A stretch of DNA of 40,253 nucleotides, from NCBI GenBank assembly GCA_030682505.1, contig JAUXOH010000059.1:1-40253 (forward strand), written 5' to 3'. The stretch comes from Candidatus Didemnitutus sp. Its GTDB lineage: Bacteria > Verrucomicrobiota > Verrucomicrobiia > Opitutales > Opitutaceae. The position numbers and the translations under genes were made by a program. Every line of letters starts with the position of its first letter. Within the stretch, counting starts at the first letter, position 1. The notes below the pieces were generated by a model. It had not been told where the DNA came from. It saw only the letters and a program-made list of their open reading frames with translations, and made no database searches. Below are positions 9,237 to 19,044 of the stretch, piece after piece.

Positions 9237-11274
9237 ACCGGAGACGGATTTGGAAACTGCGACGCACTTCCGTGGGGGGGACGAGGATGGTGCCCGGCGT
9301 GAATTCGGGGTGGTGCGGGTCGGTGAGATTGCGACCGTTGAGCGAGATTTCCCAGCGGGCGGAGGGGTGCCATGCGAGGCGCGCATCGAGTCCGAGGCGG
9401 GCTGGAACACCCAGCGATTCGAGCTGATCGGTGTAACTCGCGCGCCAGTCGAATTCCCAGCTGCGGCCGAGATCATGTTGCGACCAGAAGGAGGCCTGGT
9501 TTCGCGGGCTGCGGCCCTCCTCCGCCTCGGCGTCAATCGATAGGCTGTCGGGTCGGGCAGTGAGGCGCAATTGCAATTGGGAGTAAGTGGCGCGGAGGCG
9601 CCAGGAAGGGGTGACCTGCCAGGCGAGCGAGAGTTCGGCCCCATGGGAGGAGCCGTCCAACATGTTTCCGATGGTGGTGGATACGGTTACGGGGGACGTG
9701 ATGAGCCCGGGAATGGCGAGAGCGCCAAGGAGAGGCAGTGACGAGGGGTCGATCTCGGTGGTGCGCAAGCGCGAGTAGTCGTGATAGAAGACGGCGAGAT
9801 CGATCGACATTCGCGGGTTGGGGCGAAGACGGTAACCGGCCTCGTAGGCGGTCAGGAGTTCGGAATCGAAGGACCGGTTCCCTTGAATGTGGGCAAAGAG
9901 GATCGGCAGGCTGGTCAATTGATGCAGTGTAATGTCGGCATCCGACCGGGAGGGTGTGCGGGCGGCGCGGGCTACCGAAGTCCACAGGGTGTGTTGCTCG
10001 TTGGGGGTCCAGAGAAGCCGGGATCCGGGTTGAACCTCCCAGCCGGTGAAATCGTTGCGCTCGAACTTGGAACCGATGATGAGGTGGAGCACATCTTGGC
10101 GCAGCGGAATGTCATCTTGGAGGAAGACGTTCCAAAGATCGGTGCGGCGGCTGGCGGGATTCAACGAAACGGTTGGCGTGTTTCCAACGTCGTCGACCGT
10201 CGTGCGGAAGCCGGTGCCAAGGGTCAATTTTTGGCCATTGGCAGCGATGAACCCGTGCTGCGCCTCAAGATCGAAGGTCTGGCGGTCTTCCCGAAAAATG
10301 GCGGTGTCGCGGTGGGTGTAGTCGAAGTAGCCCTGCACCATTAACTCGCCTCCGAGCACCTCGGGACGCGTCCAGCGGGCGAGGAGGTTGGTACCGGCGA
10401 GGCGGGGTTCATCAACGACCGGGGCGAAATAGGGCGGAGCGGAATTGGGGATCAGGAAGACGGTGTGTTGGCGTCCGGCATAGGCGTCGCCCTGCACGGT
10501 AAGGAGGGCGCCGTTCGTGTCCGTGCGATCAAAGCGGAAGCCCGTCTGGGCAAGTTTCCAGCTGTCGAGTCCGCGGCCGCCGCCGGCGAGTTCGGATTCA
10601 GCATAGCGGGAATACTTCGCATAAACGCGATAATGGGAGGTCTGGGAGAGTGCGGCACCGTAGCGGACAGTGAGCGAACCCGCCGAGTCGGTGCCCGCGA
10701 CGGTCGACACCATCGTGCCGACGGTTTGCGCCGCAGTCTTGGTGAGAATATTGATCACGCCGTTGACGGCGTTGGCACCCCACAGGGTCGCTCCGGGGCC
10801 GCGGACCACCTCGATGCGTTCGATGTCTTCCAGAACGGTGTCTTGAGCATCCCAAAAAACTCCGGAAAACAAAGGCGTGTAGAGGCTGCGGCCATCCCGC
10901 AACACGAGCAATTTGTTGGCAAAGACATCGGGGAAGCCGCGGGCGCTGATGGCCCAACTATGGGCGTCGACGGCGGCCACTTGCATTCCGGGCACGAGGC
11001 GAAGGGCGTCGGGGAGGTTGCCTGAACCCGAGCGCCGCAAGTCATCCGTCGTCAGGGCCGAAACCGCGGCGGGGGCGAGAGCCAATTTTTCGGGGTGCTT
11101 GGAAACTGAGGTGATCTCGATCTGCAAGAGCTCTTCGAGCGACATTTCGGCCAAGTTGGAATCTGATGCCCGCTGAGCTGAAAGCGGCAGGCTTAGTGCG
11201 GAAAAAACACCGAAAACGACGATGAGCCGGGTAGGCGAACAGGCCGGGCGGCCCACTTGCATTAATTTAGTCAT
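9226..11274 (-). CDS. TonB-dependent receptor
   Basis: Plug domain SLEELLQIEITSVSKHPEKLALAPAAVSALTTDDLRRSGSGNLPDALRLVPGMQVA; IERIEVVRGPGATLWGANAVNGVINILTK; C-terminal aromatic IRLRYDY. Confidence 0.93.
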   Translation of the reverse strand: MTKLMQVGRPACSPTRLIVVFGVFSALSLPLSAQRASDSNLAEMSLEELLQIEITSVSKHPEKLALAPAAVSALTTDDLRRSGSGNLPDALRLVPGMQVAAVDAHSWAISARGFPDVFANKLLVLRDGRSLYTPLFSGVFWDAQDTVLEDIERIEVVRGPGATLWGANAVNGVINILTKTAAQTVGTMVSTVAGTDSAGSLTVRYGAALSQTSHYRVYAKYSRYAESELAGGGRGLDSWKLAQTGFRFDRTDTNGALLTVQGDAYAGRQHTVFLIPNSAPPYFAPVVDEPRLAGTNLLARWTRPEVLGGELMVQGYFDYTHRDTAIFREDRQTFDLEAQHGFIAANGQKLTLGTGFRTTVDDVGNTPTVSLNPASRRTDLWNVFLQDDIPLRQDVLHLIIGSKFERNDFTGWEVQPGSRLLWTPNEQHTLWTSVARAARTPSRSDADITLHQLTSLPILFAHIQGNRSFDSELLTAYEAGYRLRPNPRMSIDLAVFYHDYSRLRTTEIDPSSLPLLGALAIPGLITSPVTVSTTIGNMLDGSSHGAELSLAWQVTPSWRLRATYSQLQLRLTARPDSLSIDAEAEEGRSPRNQASFWSQHDLGRSWEFDWRASYTDQLESLGVPARLGLDARLAWHPSARWEISLNGRNLTDPHHPEFTPGTILVPPTEVRRSFQIRLRYDY

Positions 11275-11510
11275 GAAGCAAAAAGGCCCATAAAATCATT
11301 AAATGCTGATGGGTAATTGTTTGGGGTGACGACAAGATCTCTTGATCCGCTGTTCGGATGAAGAGTACATGGCCATCAATCGACCGCGCTGGGCTGTACT
11401 CAAGAGAGATTTTGCCCGGATCGGAGGCCGAGCGGGCTGCACCGAGCGCGAGCACGTGCCGCGACTGAATTTTTGCGGAAGTCCCGATGCAATAACGAAG
11501 GGATCGCAGC

Positions 11511-13622
11511 CTATTCTTTCTTCGCGTCGAAGTTGGGTTTTTCGAGCGTGGGTTTGCCGCCGATGTGGCGGCTGAGCCAGCTTTGCATTTCCCAGTGCCA
11601 GTAGATGCCGTTCTGCGGGGTCAAAATCCAGTGGTTCTCGTTGGGAAAGATGACGAGGCGCGAGGGTACGCCGAGGGCTTGCAGCACGCCGTAGAGTTCG
11701 AGGCCGTTGCCGTAGGGCACGCGGTAATCGAGTTCGCCATGCAGCACGAGGGTGGGGGTCTTGAAGTGCTTGGCGTAGAACATCGGGTTCTGTCGCTGCA
11801 TCCCCTCGAGGTTGTCCCACGCTTTGCCGCCCATGACCTCGGGGAAGCCGTGCGGCACGTCGGCGGCGTATTGCGCGTAGGAGCTGTTCACGCCGGCGTG
11901 GTTGATGATGGCCTTGAAGCGATCCGTGTGTCCGAGCACCCAGGCTGCCATGTAGCCGCCGTAGCTCGCACCCGCGGCGGCGAGGCGGTTGCGATCGATG
12001 TTGGGAAAGCGCGCGAGGAGGTGGTCCGTGGACTTCATGATGTCCTCGAACGGCATGTCGCCCCACTCGTTGACGATGCTCATGGCGAACTTCTCGCTGA
12101 ACCCGGTTGAGCCGTGGCGATTCACCCACGTGACGATGTAACCGGGCGCGGCGAACAACTGGGTGTTCCAACGGTAGCTCCACGAATCGCGGCACATCGT
12201 GTGCGGGCCACCGTGCATCAGCTGCACCAAGGGGTAGGTCTTGGTGGCGTCGTAGCCCGGGGGCAGCACGAGCCAGCCATGGATGTCGTGGCCCTTCGCG
12301 CCCTTGAACCAGTAGCTCTCGACTTGGCCGAGGGCGAACTGGGCCATGCAGGCGTCGTTGAAATGCGTGAGCTGGCGCGTGGCGCCGGTCGCGGGTTCGT
12401 GTACGAAGAGTTCGTTGGGGCGGTTGGTCGTATCGTTGAGGAACACGAGATGGCCGGTGCCGACCTCGACGTTGGAAGAGGTGCCGGCACCATAAACCGC
12501 GGTCAGACCCGTGCCGTCGAGCGCGAGACGAAAGACGGGAACGTAGCCCTTTTCCTCGGCGACGACCCAGAGGAATCTGCCGTCGGCGGCGAACTTGGTC
12601 TCGGCGATCGAGTAGTCGAGCGACGGGTTGAGCTCGGTGTTGGTGCCGGTGGCGAAGTTGTGCCGCCAGAGCTTGGAGAACTCGCCGTTATGGATCGTCT
12701 CCTCGGTGCGCGTGTAAAGGAGGGAGCGGCCATCCGGAGAGAAGACCGGCCCCGAGTCGCTGCCGAGGTTGTCGGTCGTGAGATTCTTCCACTCCCCGGA
12801 ACCATTGGTCGGCACGAGATAGAGGTCGGCGTTGTGGTGACCGGCGTAGGGCCGCGGGGTGGTGTTGTAAACGAGCGCGATGGACCCGCCGTCCGGCGAA
12901 ACCTCGAAATTGGTGGTGCCGGATACCGAGAACAACTGCGTCGCCTTGGGGGTCAGATCAACGAAGTCCTTGGTCGCGACGTCCACCTTGAGCAGCCGTT
13001 GGGCGAGGTTGTCGGTCAGCCAATGATCGAAGAAACGATACTGCCGGTCTTCGGTGACCTTGGCGGTCATCTTCGAGTCCTTGCGGCGCTTGATCTCCTT
13101 CTTCATCGCCGCGAGATCGGTCTTTGCCCACTGGCCGACCAATTCGGGAATGACCGACGTGGCGACGACGAGGTGGTTTCCGTCGGGCAGCCACTTGGGT
13201 GCGGAGATCGAGTAGGGGAGCTCGAGGATCTTCTCGGCTTCGCCGCCGCCGAAAGGAATGACGTAGAGCGCTGCGGCCTCGTCTTCGCCGCGCTTGGAAG
13301 TGAACGCGATGCGACTGCCGTCGGGGCTCCACGCCGGCGAGCCATCGCTGGCGTTCGCGGTGGTCAGGCGACGCGTGGTGCCGCTGGCAACATCCACCAG
13401 CCAGAGATTGGTCGTGCTCTTGTTTTTCTCGATCGACCACTCCTGCACGGTGAAGACGACGGTCCGGTCATCGGGCGACAAGGCGGGACTGCCGAGGCGT
13501 TTGATCGCCCAGAGATCCTGCGGGGTGAGGAGCCGCTGGTCGGCGGCAAACGCGGTGAGGGAGAAGGCGACCGCGATGAGGAGAACAATCAGACGACGGG
13601 GTTGCATGTTGCCGCCAGCCAA
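11511..13622 (-). CDS. S9 family serine peptidase (acylaminoacyl/dipeptidyl peptidase type)
   Basis: WD40-like propeller (SPDDRTVVF, SPAWSPDGSRIAFTSKRGED); catalytic GASYGGYMAAWVLGH, ELDYRVPY, NENHW. Probable ATG at 13607. Confidence 0.92.
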   Translation of the reverse strand: MAGGNMQPRRLIVLLIAVAFSLTAFAADQRLLTPQDLWAIKRLGSPALSPDDRTVVFTVQEWSIEKNKSTTNLWLVDVASGTTRRLTTANASDGSPAWSPDGSRIAFTSKRGEDEAAALYVIPFGGGEAEKILELPYSISAPKWLPDGNHLVVATSVIPELVGQWAKTDLAAMKKEIKRRKDSKMTAKVTEDRQYRFFDHWLTDNLAQRLLKVDVATKDFVDLTPKATQLFSVSGTTNFEVSPDGGSIALVYNTTPRPYAGHHNADLYLVPTNGSGEWKNLTTDNLGSDSGPVFSPDGRSLLYTRTEETIHNGEFSKLWRHNFATGTNTELNPSLDYSIAETKFAADGRFLWVVAEEKGYVPVFRLALDGTGLTAVYGAGTSSNVEVGTGHLVFLNDTTNRPNELFVHEPATGATRQLTHFNDACMAQFALGQVESYWFKGAKGHDIHGWLVLPPGYDATKTYPLVQLMHGGPHTMCRDSWSYRWNTQLFAAPGYIVTWVNRHGSTGFSEKFAMSIVNEWGDMPFEDIMKSTDHLLARFPNIDRNRLAAAGASYGGYMAAWVLGHTDRFKAIINHAGVNSSYAQYAADVPHGFPEVMGGKAWDNLEGMQRQNPMFYAKHFKTPTLVLHGELDYRVPYGNGLELYGVLQALGVPSRLVIFPNENHWILTPQNGIYWHWEMQSWLSRHIGGKPTLEKPNFDAKKE

Positions 13623-13675
13623 GCCGAACGGCGCCCCGAGTCAAAGCCGGCCGCAAGGAATCCGGTCTGCTGCTG

Positions 13676-14395
13676 CTATCGGTATTCCACCCACTCCGGC
13701 GTCGAATACTGTTCGATCAGGCCTTCCGCTTCGTGTTCCTGAAATTCAGGCCAAGGGGTTTCCGTCGCCGGGGCGCCGAGCGCGCGCCCGAGTGCCGCGG
13801 CAAAGGTCTCGGCAAAGGCATCCCAGTCGACCGCGCCAACGCTGTTCTTTTCGATCGATCCCTGGAAGAGCAGGCCCTGCTTGTTGCGCTTTTGCGCGGC
13901 ACCGGCGATTTTCGATCCGGAGCGCGGGTTGACGACATCGTAGAGTTCCGCGCGTTGGAAGCACACGCCCGGCCCCGGAGCGCAGGTTTCGCTCCCTGCC
14001 GTCGGCAAGCACGCCGTTTTCACTTCCGCCGGTTGGCCGAGGGCGACCAGCGCGGCGGCGAGGCACTCGTGCACCACGCGGTAGGATTGCGAGGCGCGTT
14101 CATCATAGAGGAGGTGGCCGCGCGGCACGACGAGGGCATAGGTCCAGTCGTGGCGGTGATCGACGATCCCGCCCCCGGTGGGACGGCGGCACAAATCGCC
14201 CGGCAGGTCGGCGGCAAGGTGGTCGCGCACGAACGCGATCTTCTGCCCGAAACCAAAGGTGACGGCCGGTCCACGCCATTCATAGTGACGGAAACGCGGT
14301 GCGGCCGGCTCCGGGTAGCGCTGCAGCAGGAGAAAATCGACCGCCATGTTTTCGGCGGCACCGGCGGTGCGAACAGGGAGGACATGCAGGTTCAT
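13676..14395 (-). CDS. Lipoate--protein ligase A/B family protein
   Basis: NMAVDFLLLQRYPEPAAPRFRHYEWRGPAVTFGFGQ; CRRPTGGGIVDHRHDWTYALVVP; KIAGAAQKRNKQGLLFQGSI. ATG at 14395 (MNLHVLPVRTAGAAEN). Confidence 0.85.
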   Translation of the reverse strand: MNLHVLPVRTAGAAENMAVDFLLLQRYPEPAAPRFRHYEWRGPAVTFGFGQKIAFVRDHLAADLPGDLCRRPTGGGIVDHRHDWTYALVVPRGHLLYDERASQSYRVVHECLAAALVALGQPAEVKTACLPTAGSETCAPGPGVCFQRAELYDVVNPRSGSKIAGAAQKRNKQGLLFQGSIEKNSVGAVDWDAFAETFAAALGRALGAPATETPWPEFQEHEAEGLIEQYSTPEWVEYR

Positions 14396-14475
14396 CGGAG
14401 AAAGGGCCCTGACACGGAACGGTGAGTGGAGCGGAAAATCAATTCCGCGCTGCAAATTTCTGGCGGGCCGGACGC

Positions 14476-16041
14476 CTACCGGCCCGGCGTATCAAGCAGG
14501 GTGCGCACGGCGCGCAACAGGGCGCTGAGGGCAAATGGCTTGGGCAGGTGGTGCACCGAGCGGGGCGGCAGTCCCGTCAGCGCCGCACCCAGCGGTTCGA
14601 CCGACACCATCAGGATGCGCAGCCGGCTGTTCGCCTTGGCGAGGGCCCGGACCAACCGGGCGGAATCGCCGGTGTTGCCATCGAGCAACACAAGGTGGGG
14701 CGGAGCAGATTTGCCGACATTCGCCAACGCCAGACCGGCGTTGGTGTATTCGACGACTTGGTAACCGTCGACGGCCAGCATGCCACTGACCATTTTGCGG
14801 AGCACTGCATCGGATTCGACGATCCAGATCAGCTCAGTGCCCTTGCTGGAGGGCAGGCTGGGCAGGGCGCTGTTGAAGGCCTGCTCGGGCTCCGCCGTCT
14901 CCGGCAGAAGGATCTGAAACGTAGTGCCGACCTCCGGTTTGCTTTCCACCGTCATCGAGCCTTCCGCGCCACGGATGATGCCGCTGGCCATCGCCAAGCC
15001 GAGTCCGGTGCCGTGGGCCTTGGTGGTGAAGAACGGCTCGAACATGTGCGCGACGGTGGCAGCATCCATGCCGATGCCGGTGTCGGTCACCGCGATGCCA
15101 ATATAGCGGCCGGGGATGAGGCCCTCCGCGGCCTTCGTCTGCACGTGATTGAAGGTGCGCAACTGCAGCTTGCCGCCCTGCGGCATCGCATCACGGGCGT
15201 TGAAACAGAGGTTGAGCAAGACCTGTTGGAATTGCGTCGGGTCGATGCGCAGATTCCCCAGATCCGAGGAAAGGCGCAGTTCCAGATTCACGCCGTCCCC
15301 GACCACGCGCCGCAAGATGTCGGCGATCTCGCGGATCAGGATATTCACGCTGACCACGCGGACCTCCGATTCCTGTCGCCGGCTGAATTCGAGGATCTGG
15401 CGGGCAAGCGCGGCGGCCTTGATGCCGGCGCGGTGGATTTCCTGCAGATCCCTCTTGGCGGCGGGCGGACCCGAGATCTTTCCCGCGAGAATTTCGCAGT
15501 AGCCGTTGATGATCGAAAGGAGGTTGTTGAAATCATGCGCGACGCCGCTCGTCAGTTGACCGACCGTGTCGAGCTTCTGGGTGTGAATCATCGCGTCCCG
15601 CAGCCGTTGTCGTTCCGAGGCGTCCCGATAGATCGCGACCAGATAGCCCTTGTGCAACGGGTTGATGCGCCAGTCGGCGTAGAACGCCACTCCGTCCTTC
15701 CGGTGCAGCCAATTCTCGCCGTCCATGATGCGACGCTTCTCGCTGACGGCGGAAACCTTGGGGGCCAGCGCAGTCTTGGGACCGTGCAAGATCCGCGTAT
15801 GCTTGCCGACGAGTTCCGCCGGAGTGTAGCCGGTGAGGGTCGCAAAACACTCGTTGGCAAAAACGATCTCAACCCCGCCACCCACGCACTTGTCGCGGGT
15901 CACCAAGGCCGCTTCGGGCAGGGCGGCGAGGGTCGCAATCGCCCCGGCCAGCGTGGAGTCGGCCGGCGAATTCCTTCGGGGTTTGGGGGATGGGCGTGGC
16001 ACCGGGGTTGAGTTGAGAAACAAGGCAGAAAACAGCTGCAT
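14476..16041 (-). CDS. PAS domain sensor histidine kinase with C-terminal receiver-like domain
   Basis: PAS (IVFANECFATLTGYTPAELVGKHTRILHGPKT), SGVAHDFNNLLSIINGYCEIL H-box, NLCFNARDAMPQGG, GTGLGLAMASGI, then IWIVESDAVLRKM...LVLLDGNTG...HLPKPFAL. Confidence 0.9.
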   Translation of the reverse strand: MQLFSALFLNSTPVPRPSPKPRRNSPADSTLAGAIATLAALPEAALVTRDKCVGGGVEIVFANECFATLTGYTPAELVGKHTRILHGPKTALAPKVSAVSEKRRIMDGENWLHRKDGVAFYADWRINPLHKGYLVAIYRDASERQRLRDAMIHTQKLDTVGQLTSGVAHDFNNLLSIINGYCEILAGKISGPPAAKRDLQEIHRAGIKAAALARQILEFSRRQESEVRVVSVNILIREIADILRRVVGDGVNLELRLSSDLGNLRIDPTQFQQVLLNLCFNARDAMPQGGKLQLRTFNHVQTKAAEGLIPGRYIGIAVTDTGIGMDAATVAHMFEPFFTTKAHGTGLGLAMASGIIRGAEGSMTVESKPEVGTTFQILLPETAEPEQAFNSALPSLPSSKGTELIWIVESDAVLRKMVSGMLAVDGYQVVEYTNAGLALANVGKSAPPHLVLLDGNTGDSARLVRALAKANSRLRILMVSVEPLGAALTGLPPRSVHHLPKPFALSALLRAVRTLLDTPGR

Positions 16042-16153
16042 GCTGTGCCGCCCTCCGGGGCCGTGTCAAAGCCGGGTTGTGGCAATCCCGGGGCGTGCGA
16101 TTTTTCTCTTCAAGGTGTGCCTCGGCCCGCCAAGCTGGGCCACCGCCCCGCCC

Positions 16154-17389
16154 ATGAGCCCCTCATCCTACCTCGATCAGCATGAAAGCGACCTCGTCGC
16201 CCTGCTCCAAGACCTCGTCCGCCTGCGCACGGTCAATCCCCCGGGTGAAAACTATGGCGCGATCACGACGCGGCTGGTTCGCGAATTGCGCGCTTGCGGA
16301 TTGCGCGTGCGGCGCCTGGCGATTCCCCGTTCGCTCCAGCAGCGAATTCAGCCCGATCAATTGGCGCACCCTCGCTACAACGTCGTCGCCTTCTGGGATG
16401 CCGCGGCGAAAAAAACCATCCACTTCAATGCGCATTACGATGTGGTGCCGGTTTCCGGGAAATGGCGGCACGGCGACCCGTTCAGCGGCACCGTTGAGAA
16501 GAACTGGATTTACGGCCGCGGCACCGCGGACATGAAGGGAGCCATCGCCAGCCTGCTGTTCGCCCTGCAGGCGCTGCGCTCCACCAAGACGAAGCCCCTT
16601 TGCAATGTGGAGGTATCGTTTACGGCCGATGAGGAGACGGACAGCGCGTTGGGCGCGGCGTGGCTGGTGAAAAACGGGAAGCTGCGGGCCGACTACGCCG
16701 TGGTCTGCGAAGGCGGCGAAGCCGACCAGGTCTGCTGCGGACACAACGGTGTCCTCTGGTTCAATGTCATCGTGCACGGTCGCGCCGCGCATGGGTCCAC
16801 CCCGCAGAAGGGGATCAACGCGCTGGAAAAAATGGCGGCGTTGGTGCTCGAGTTTGACGGTTACAAGCAGCTCCTCGCGCAACGCACGTTTCGCACGCCC
16901 GCGGGCAAGGTCATGAGTCCCACGATCAATCTCGGCGGTGTCTTCGCGGCCGGCGAGGGAGGCAAGATCAACACTGTGCCCGCGCGGGCGAGTTTCTCCA
17001 TCGACCGCCGCGTGTTGGCCATCGAGGACCATCTCGCCGCCGAACGCGAACTGCGGTCATGGCTGAAGCAGGCGGCGGCCAGGATTCCGCACTGCCGCAT
17101 CACCGTCGAGCGGGTCTCGGAAAGCTCCTCGTGCTACAGTGAACCCACCTCGCCGTTTTTTCAGGCGATGCAGCAAAGCGTGGCCCGCGTCCGGCGCCGG
17201 CCGGCGAGCGCGATGGTCTCAACCGGTTTCAACGACATGCATTTCTTTGCCCATCACCTGCAGATCCCCACCCTCGGTTACGGGCCGGGCGGAGTGGATT
17301 TCCACGCCGTTGATGAACGCGCCAACGTGCGAGAACTCGTGAAAGCCGCCAAGATCTACACCGACTTGTTGACGACGTTTGCCGGCTGA
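16154..17389 (+). CDS. M20 family metallopeptidase (ArgE/DapE/ACY1 type)
   Basis: HFNAHYDVVPVSGKWRHGDPFSG, GRGTADMKGAIASLLFAL, FTADEETDSALGAAWLV; ATG at 16154 (MSPSSYLDQHESDLVALLQDLVRLRTVNPPGENY). Confidence 0.92.
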   Translation: MSPSSYLDQHESDLVALLQDLVRLRTVNPPGENYGAITTRLVRELRACGLRVRRLAIPRSLQQRIQPDQLAHPRYNVVAFWDAAAKKTIHFNAHYDVVPVSGKWRHGDPFSGTVEKNWIYGRGTADMKGAIASLLFALQALRSTKTKPLCNVEVSFTADEETDSALGAAWLVKNGKLRADYAVVCEGGEADQVCCGHNGVLWFNVIVHGRAAHGSTPQKGINALEKMAALVLEFDGYKQLLAQRTFRTPAGKVMSPTINLGGVFAAGEGGKINTVPARASFSIDRRVLAIEDHLAAERELRSWLKQAAARIPHCRITVERVSESSSCYSEPTSPFFQAMQQSVARVRRRPASAMVSTGFNDMHFFAHHLQIPTLGYGPGGVDFHAVDERANVRELVKAAKIYTDLLTTFAG

Positions 17390-17408
17390 TCGGGCGCGGG
17401 CCGGCGCT

Positions 17409-18323
17409 TCAGGGCAAGGCGGCGAGCACGCGCCGGGCGAGAGCTGGAATTATCCTTCGATTGTTCGCGTGTTCGCGGCCTTGCGTAAACGTCACGATGA
17501 CCACGCGTCCCCCGCCGGGCAGTTCGATCAGGGCGGCATCGTGCCGCACGGTGCTCATCCAGCCGGACTTCGACCATAATTTCGCCCCGGCGGGCAGCGC
17601 GGGACCCGTGAAGCCCACGCCTTCAACCTCCGCGTCGCCCGCGACCGCCTGCGGATCGCGCGCCATGAGTTCAAGCATCAGGGCCGAGCGTTCGGGCGTG
17701 ACGCAATGTGCTTGGGCGATGGCGGCGAGCAGTCGCGCGGTGTCGTTGGTCGAAAGATAATTGCGCGCCGGCAGGTTGACGACGGCATCCTGCTTCTCGC
17801 GGCCATACGGACCTTCGGCCCAGGTCTTGCGCACCGCGAGCACGTCGCGGTAGCCCTGCGACTCGAACCATCGCGTCACCGCCAGGCGTTGCCCATGCCA
17901 CGTGGCGAGTTCGCCCAAGGGAAGTTCGGGGCCGGCGGTCGTCCGGGTGATGGAATCCACGACGGCGGCGGTCGCGTCGTTGTTGGACTCTACGATCATG
18001 TCGCGAAGGGCGCGCTGCAACTCGGCCGAGTCGGCGAGTTCTCCGGCCGCCAACAAGTGGTGGGCGTAGGCGAGGAAAAACAGTTTGATCACACTGGCAG
18101 GATAGATCCGGGAAGCGCCGCGGTAATCGGCCTGTGTGGGCTCGGCCCCGCGAAGATCAAGGACGGTCACGGAGAGCTGGTCTGCTTGGAGTTCGGGCGC
18201 GGCGAACTCGGCGCGGGTGGCGGCCACGGCGTCGTCGACGGCCTGCTGGAGCGCACCGGTTCTTCCCGAGGCGAGCGCGGTGGTCGCGGCGGCGAGGGCG
18301 AAGGAGAGGGCGCCGATTTTCAT
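17409..18323 (-). CDS. Serine hydrolase, class A beta-lactamase-like (PBP/beta-lactamase fold), secreted
   Basis: YPASVIKLFFLAYA (SxxK), VESNNDATA (SxN-like), KSGWMSTVRHDAALIELPGG; signal peptide MKIGALSFALAAATTALA. Confidence 0.85.
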   Translation of the reverse strand: MKIGALSFALAAATTALASGRTGALQQAVDDAVAATRAEFAAPELQADQLSVTVLDLRGAEPTQADYRGASRIYPASVIKLFFLAYAHHLLAAGELADSAELQRALRDMIVESNNDATAAVVDSITRTTAGPELPLGELATWHGQRLAVTRWFESQGYRDVLAVRKTWAEGPYGREKQDAVVNLPARNYLSTNDTARLLAAIAQAHCVTPERSALMLELMARDPQAVAGDAEVEGVGFTGPALPAGAKLWSKSGWMSTVRHDAALIELPGGGRVVIVTFTQGREHANNRRIIPALARRVLAALP

Positions 18324-18907
18324 CCGGTGCGCCAGCCTTGGCGGATCATCGCCACCGCGATGGCAGCGAGCAGCATGGAGACGATTTTCGAGATGGCGCG
18401 CATGCCTGTCGGACCGATCTTGCGGCCCAGCCATTCGCTATAATGCAGGGCCAGGATCACGAGGCCGAGATTGGCGGCCAAGGCCACGAGGGTGACGAGC
18501 AGGCCGACCGCCGCGCTTTGCGCCAGCACCAGCAAAGTCGTGATCGAGGCGGGCCCGGCGATCAGCGGCATGCCGAGCGGGACCACCCCGAAATCCTCCG
18601 GCAACTTCTCCGGCTCCGAGGGCGACTGGATGAGATCCTTCGCGGCGAGAATGAAGAGGATCAGGCCGCCCGCGATCTGGAAATCACTCACGGAAATGCC
18701 CACGGCGGTAAAGACGGTCTTGCCGAGGAACAGAAAGCCGAGCGCGACCAACCCCCCGGTCCAGACGGCCTGATCGGCGATCTTCTGGCGGCGTTCCCGG
18801 GGGATGTTCTGCCCGAGCCCGAGAAAAATGGCCGCGAGGCCGATCGGATCGATCGCCACGAAGAGCGGAATGAAGGCCTGCAGAAACTTGGATCCCCACT
18901 CGAGCAT
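18320..18907 (-). CDS. marC: MarC family integral membrane protein (UPF0056)
   Basis: FIPLFVAIDPIGLAAIFLGLGQNIPRERRQKIADQAV; GMPLIAGPASITTLLVLA; six hydrophobic segments. Stop overlaps the next gene's ATG (ATGA). Confidence 0.88.
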   Translation of the reverse strand: MLEWGSKFLQAFIPLFVAIDPIGLAAIFLGLGQNIPRERRQKIADQAVWTGGLVALGFLFLGKTVFTAVGISVSDFQIAGGLILFILAAKDLIQSPSEPEKLPEDFGVVPLGMPLIAGPASITTLLVLAQSAAVGLLVTLVALAANLGLVILALHYSEWLGRKIGPTGMRAISKIVSMLLAAIAVAMIRQGWRTG

Positions 18908-18989
18908 GGACGCGACGCTGGCCCGCCGTCCGAAAAAAGCAACGCGCCTCCTCGGGCAACGAATGGCAAGGGATGCGGAGATAAGGCCC

Positions 18990-19018
18990 TTGTTCCAGCC
19001 GGGATCCGGAATTACACT
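18990..19018 (+). promoter_or_regulatory. Putative sigma70-type promoter for the 90-aa protein gene
   Basis: ttgttc (18990-18995), 17-bp spacer, tacact (19013-19018); aaggag Shine-Dalgarno just before ATG 19045. Confidence 0.4.
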
Positions 19019-19044
19019 GGGTCAATCTCGGAAAGGAGCCCCCT

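Noticed and set aside
12114-13742. 542-aa plus-strand ORF
   Set aside because: Antisense to the S9 peptidase and reads through its promoter region; no domain.
14465-14485. gggccgg/ccggccc hairpin overlapping the PAS kinase stop codon
   Set aside because: No T-tract on the minus strand; too weak to call a terminator.
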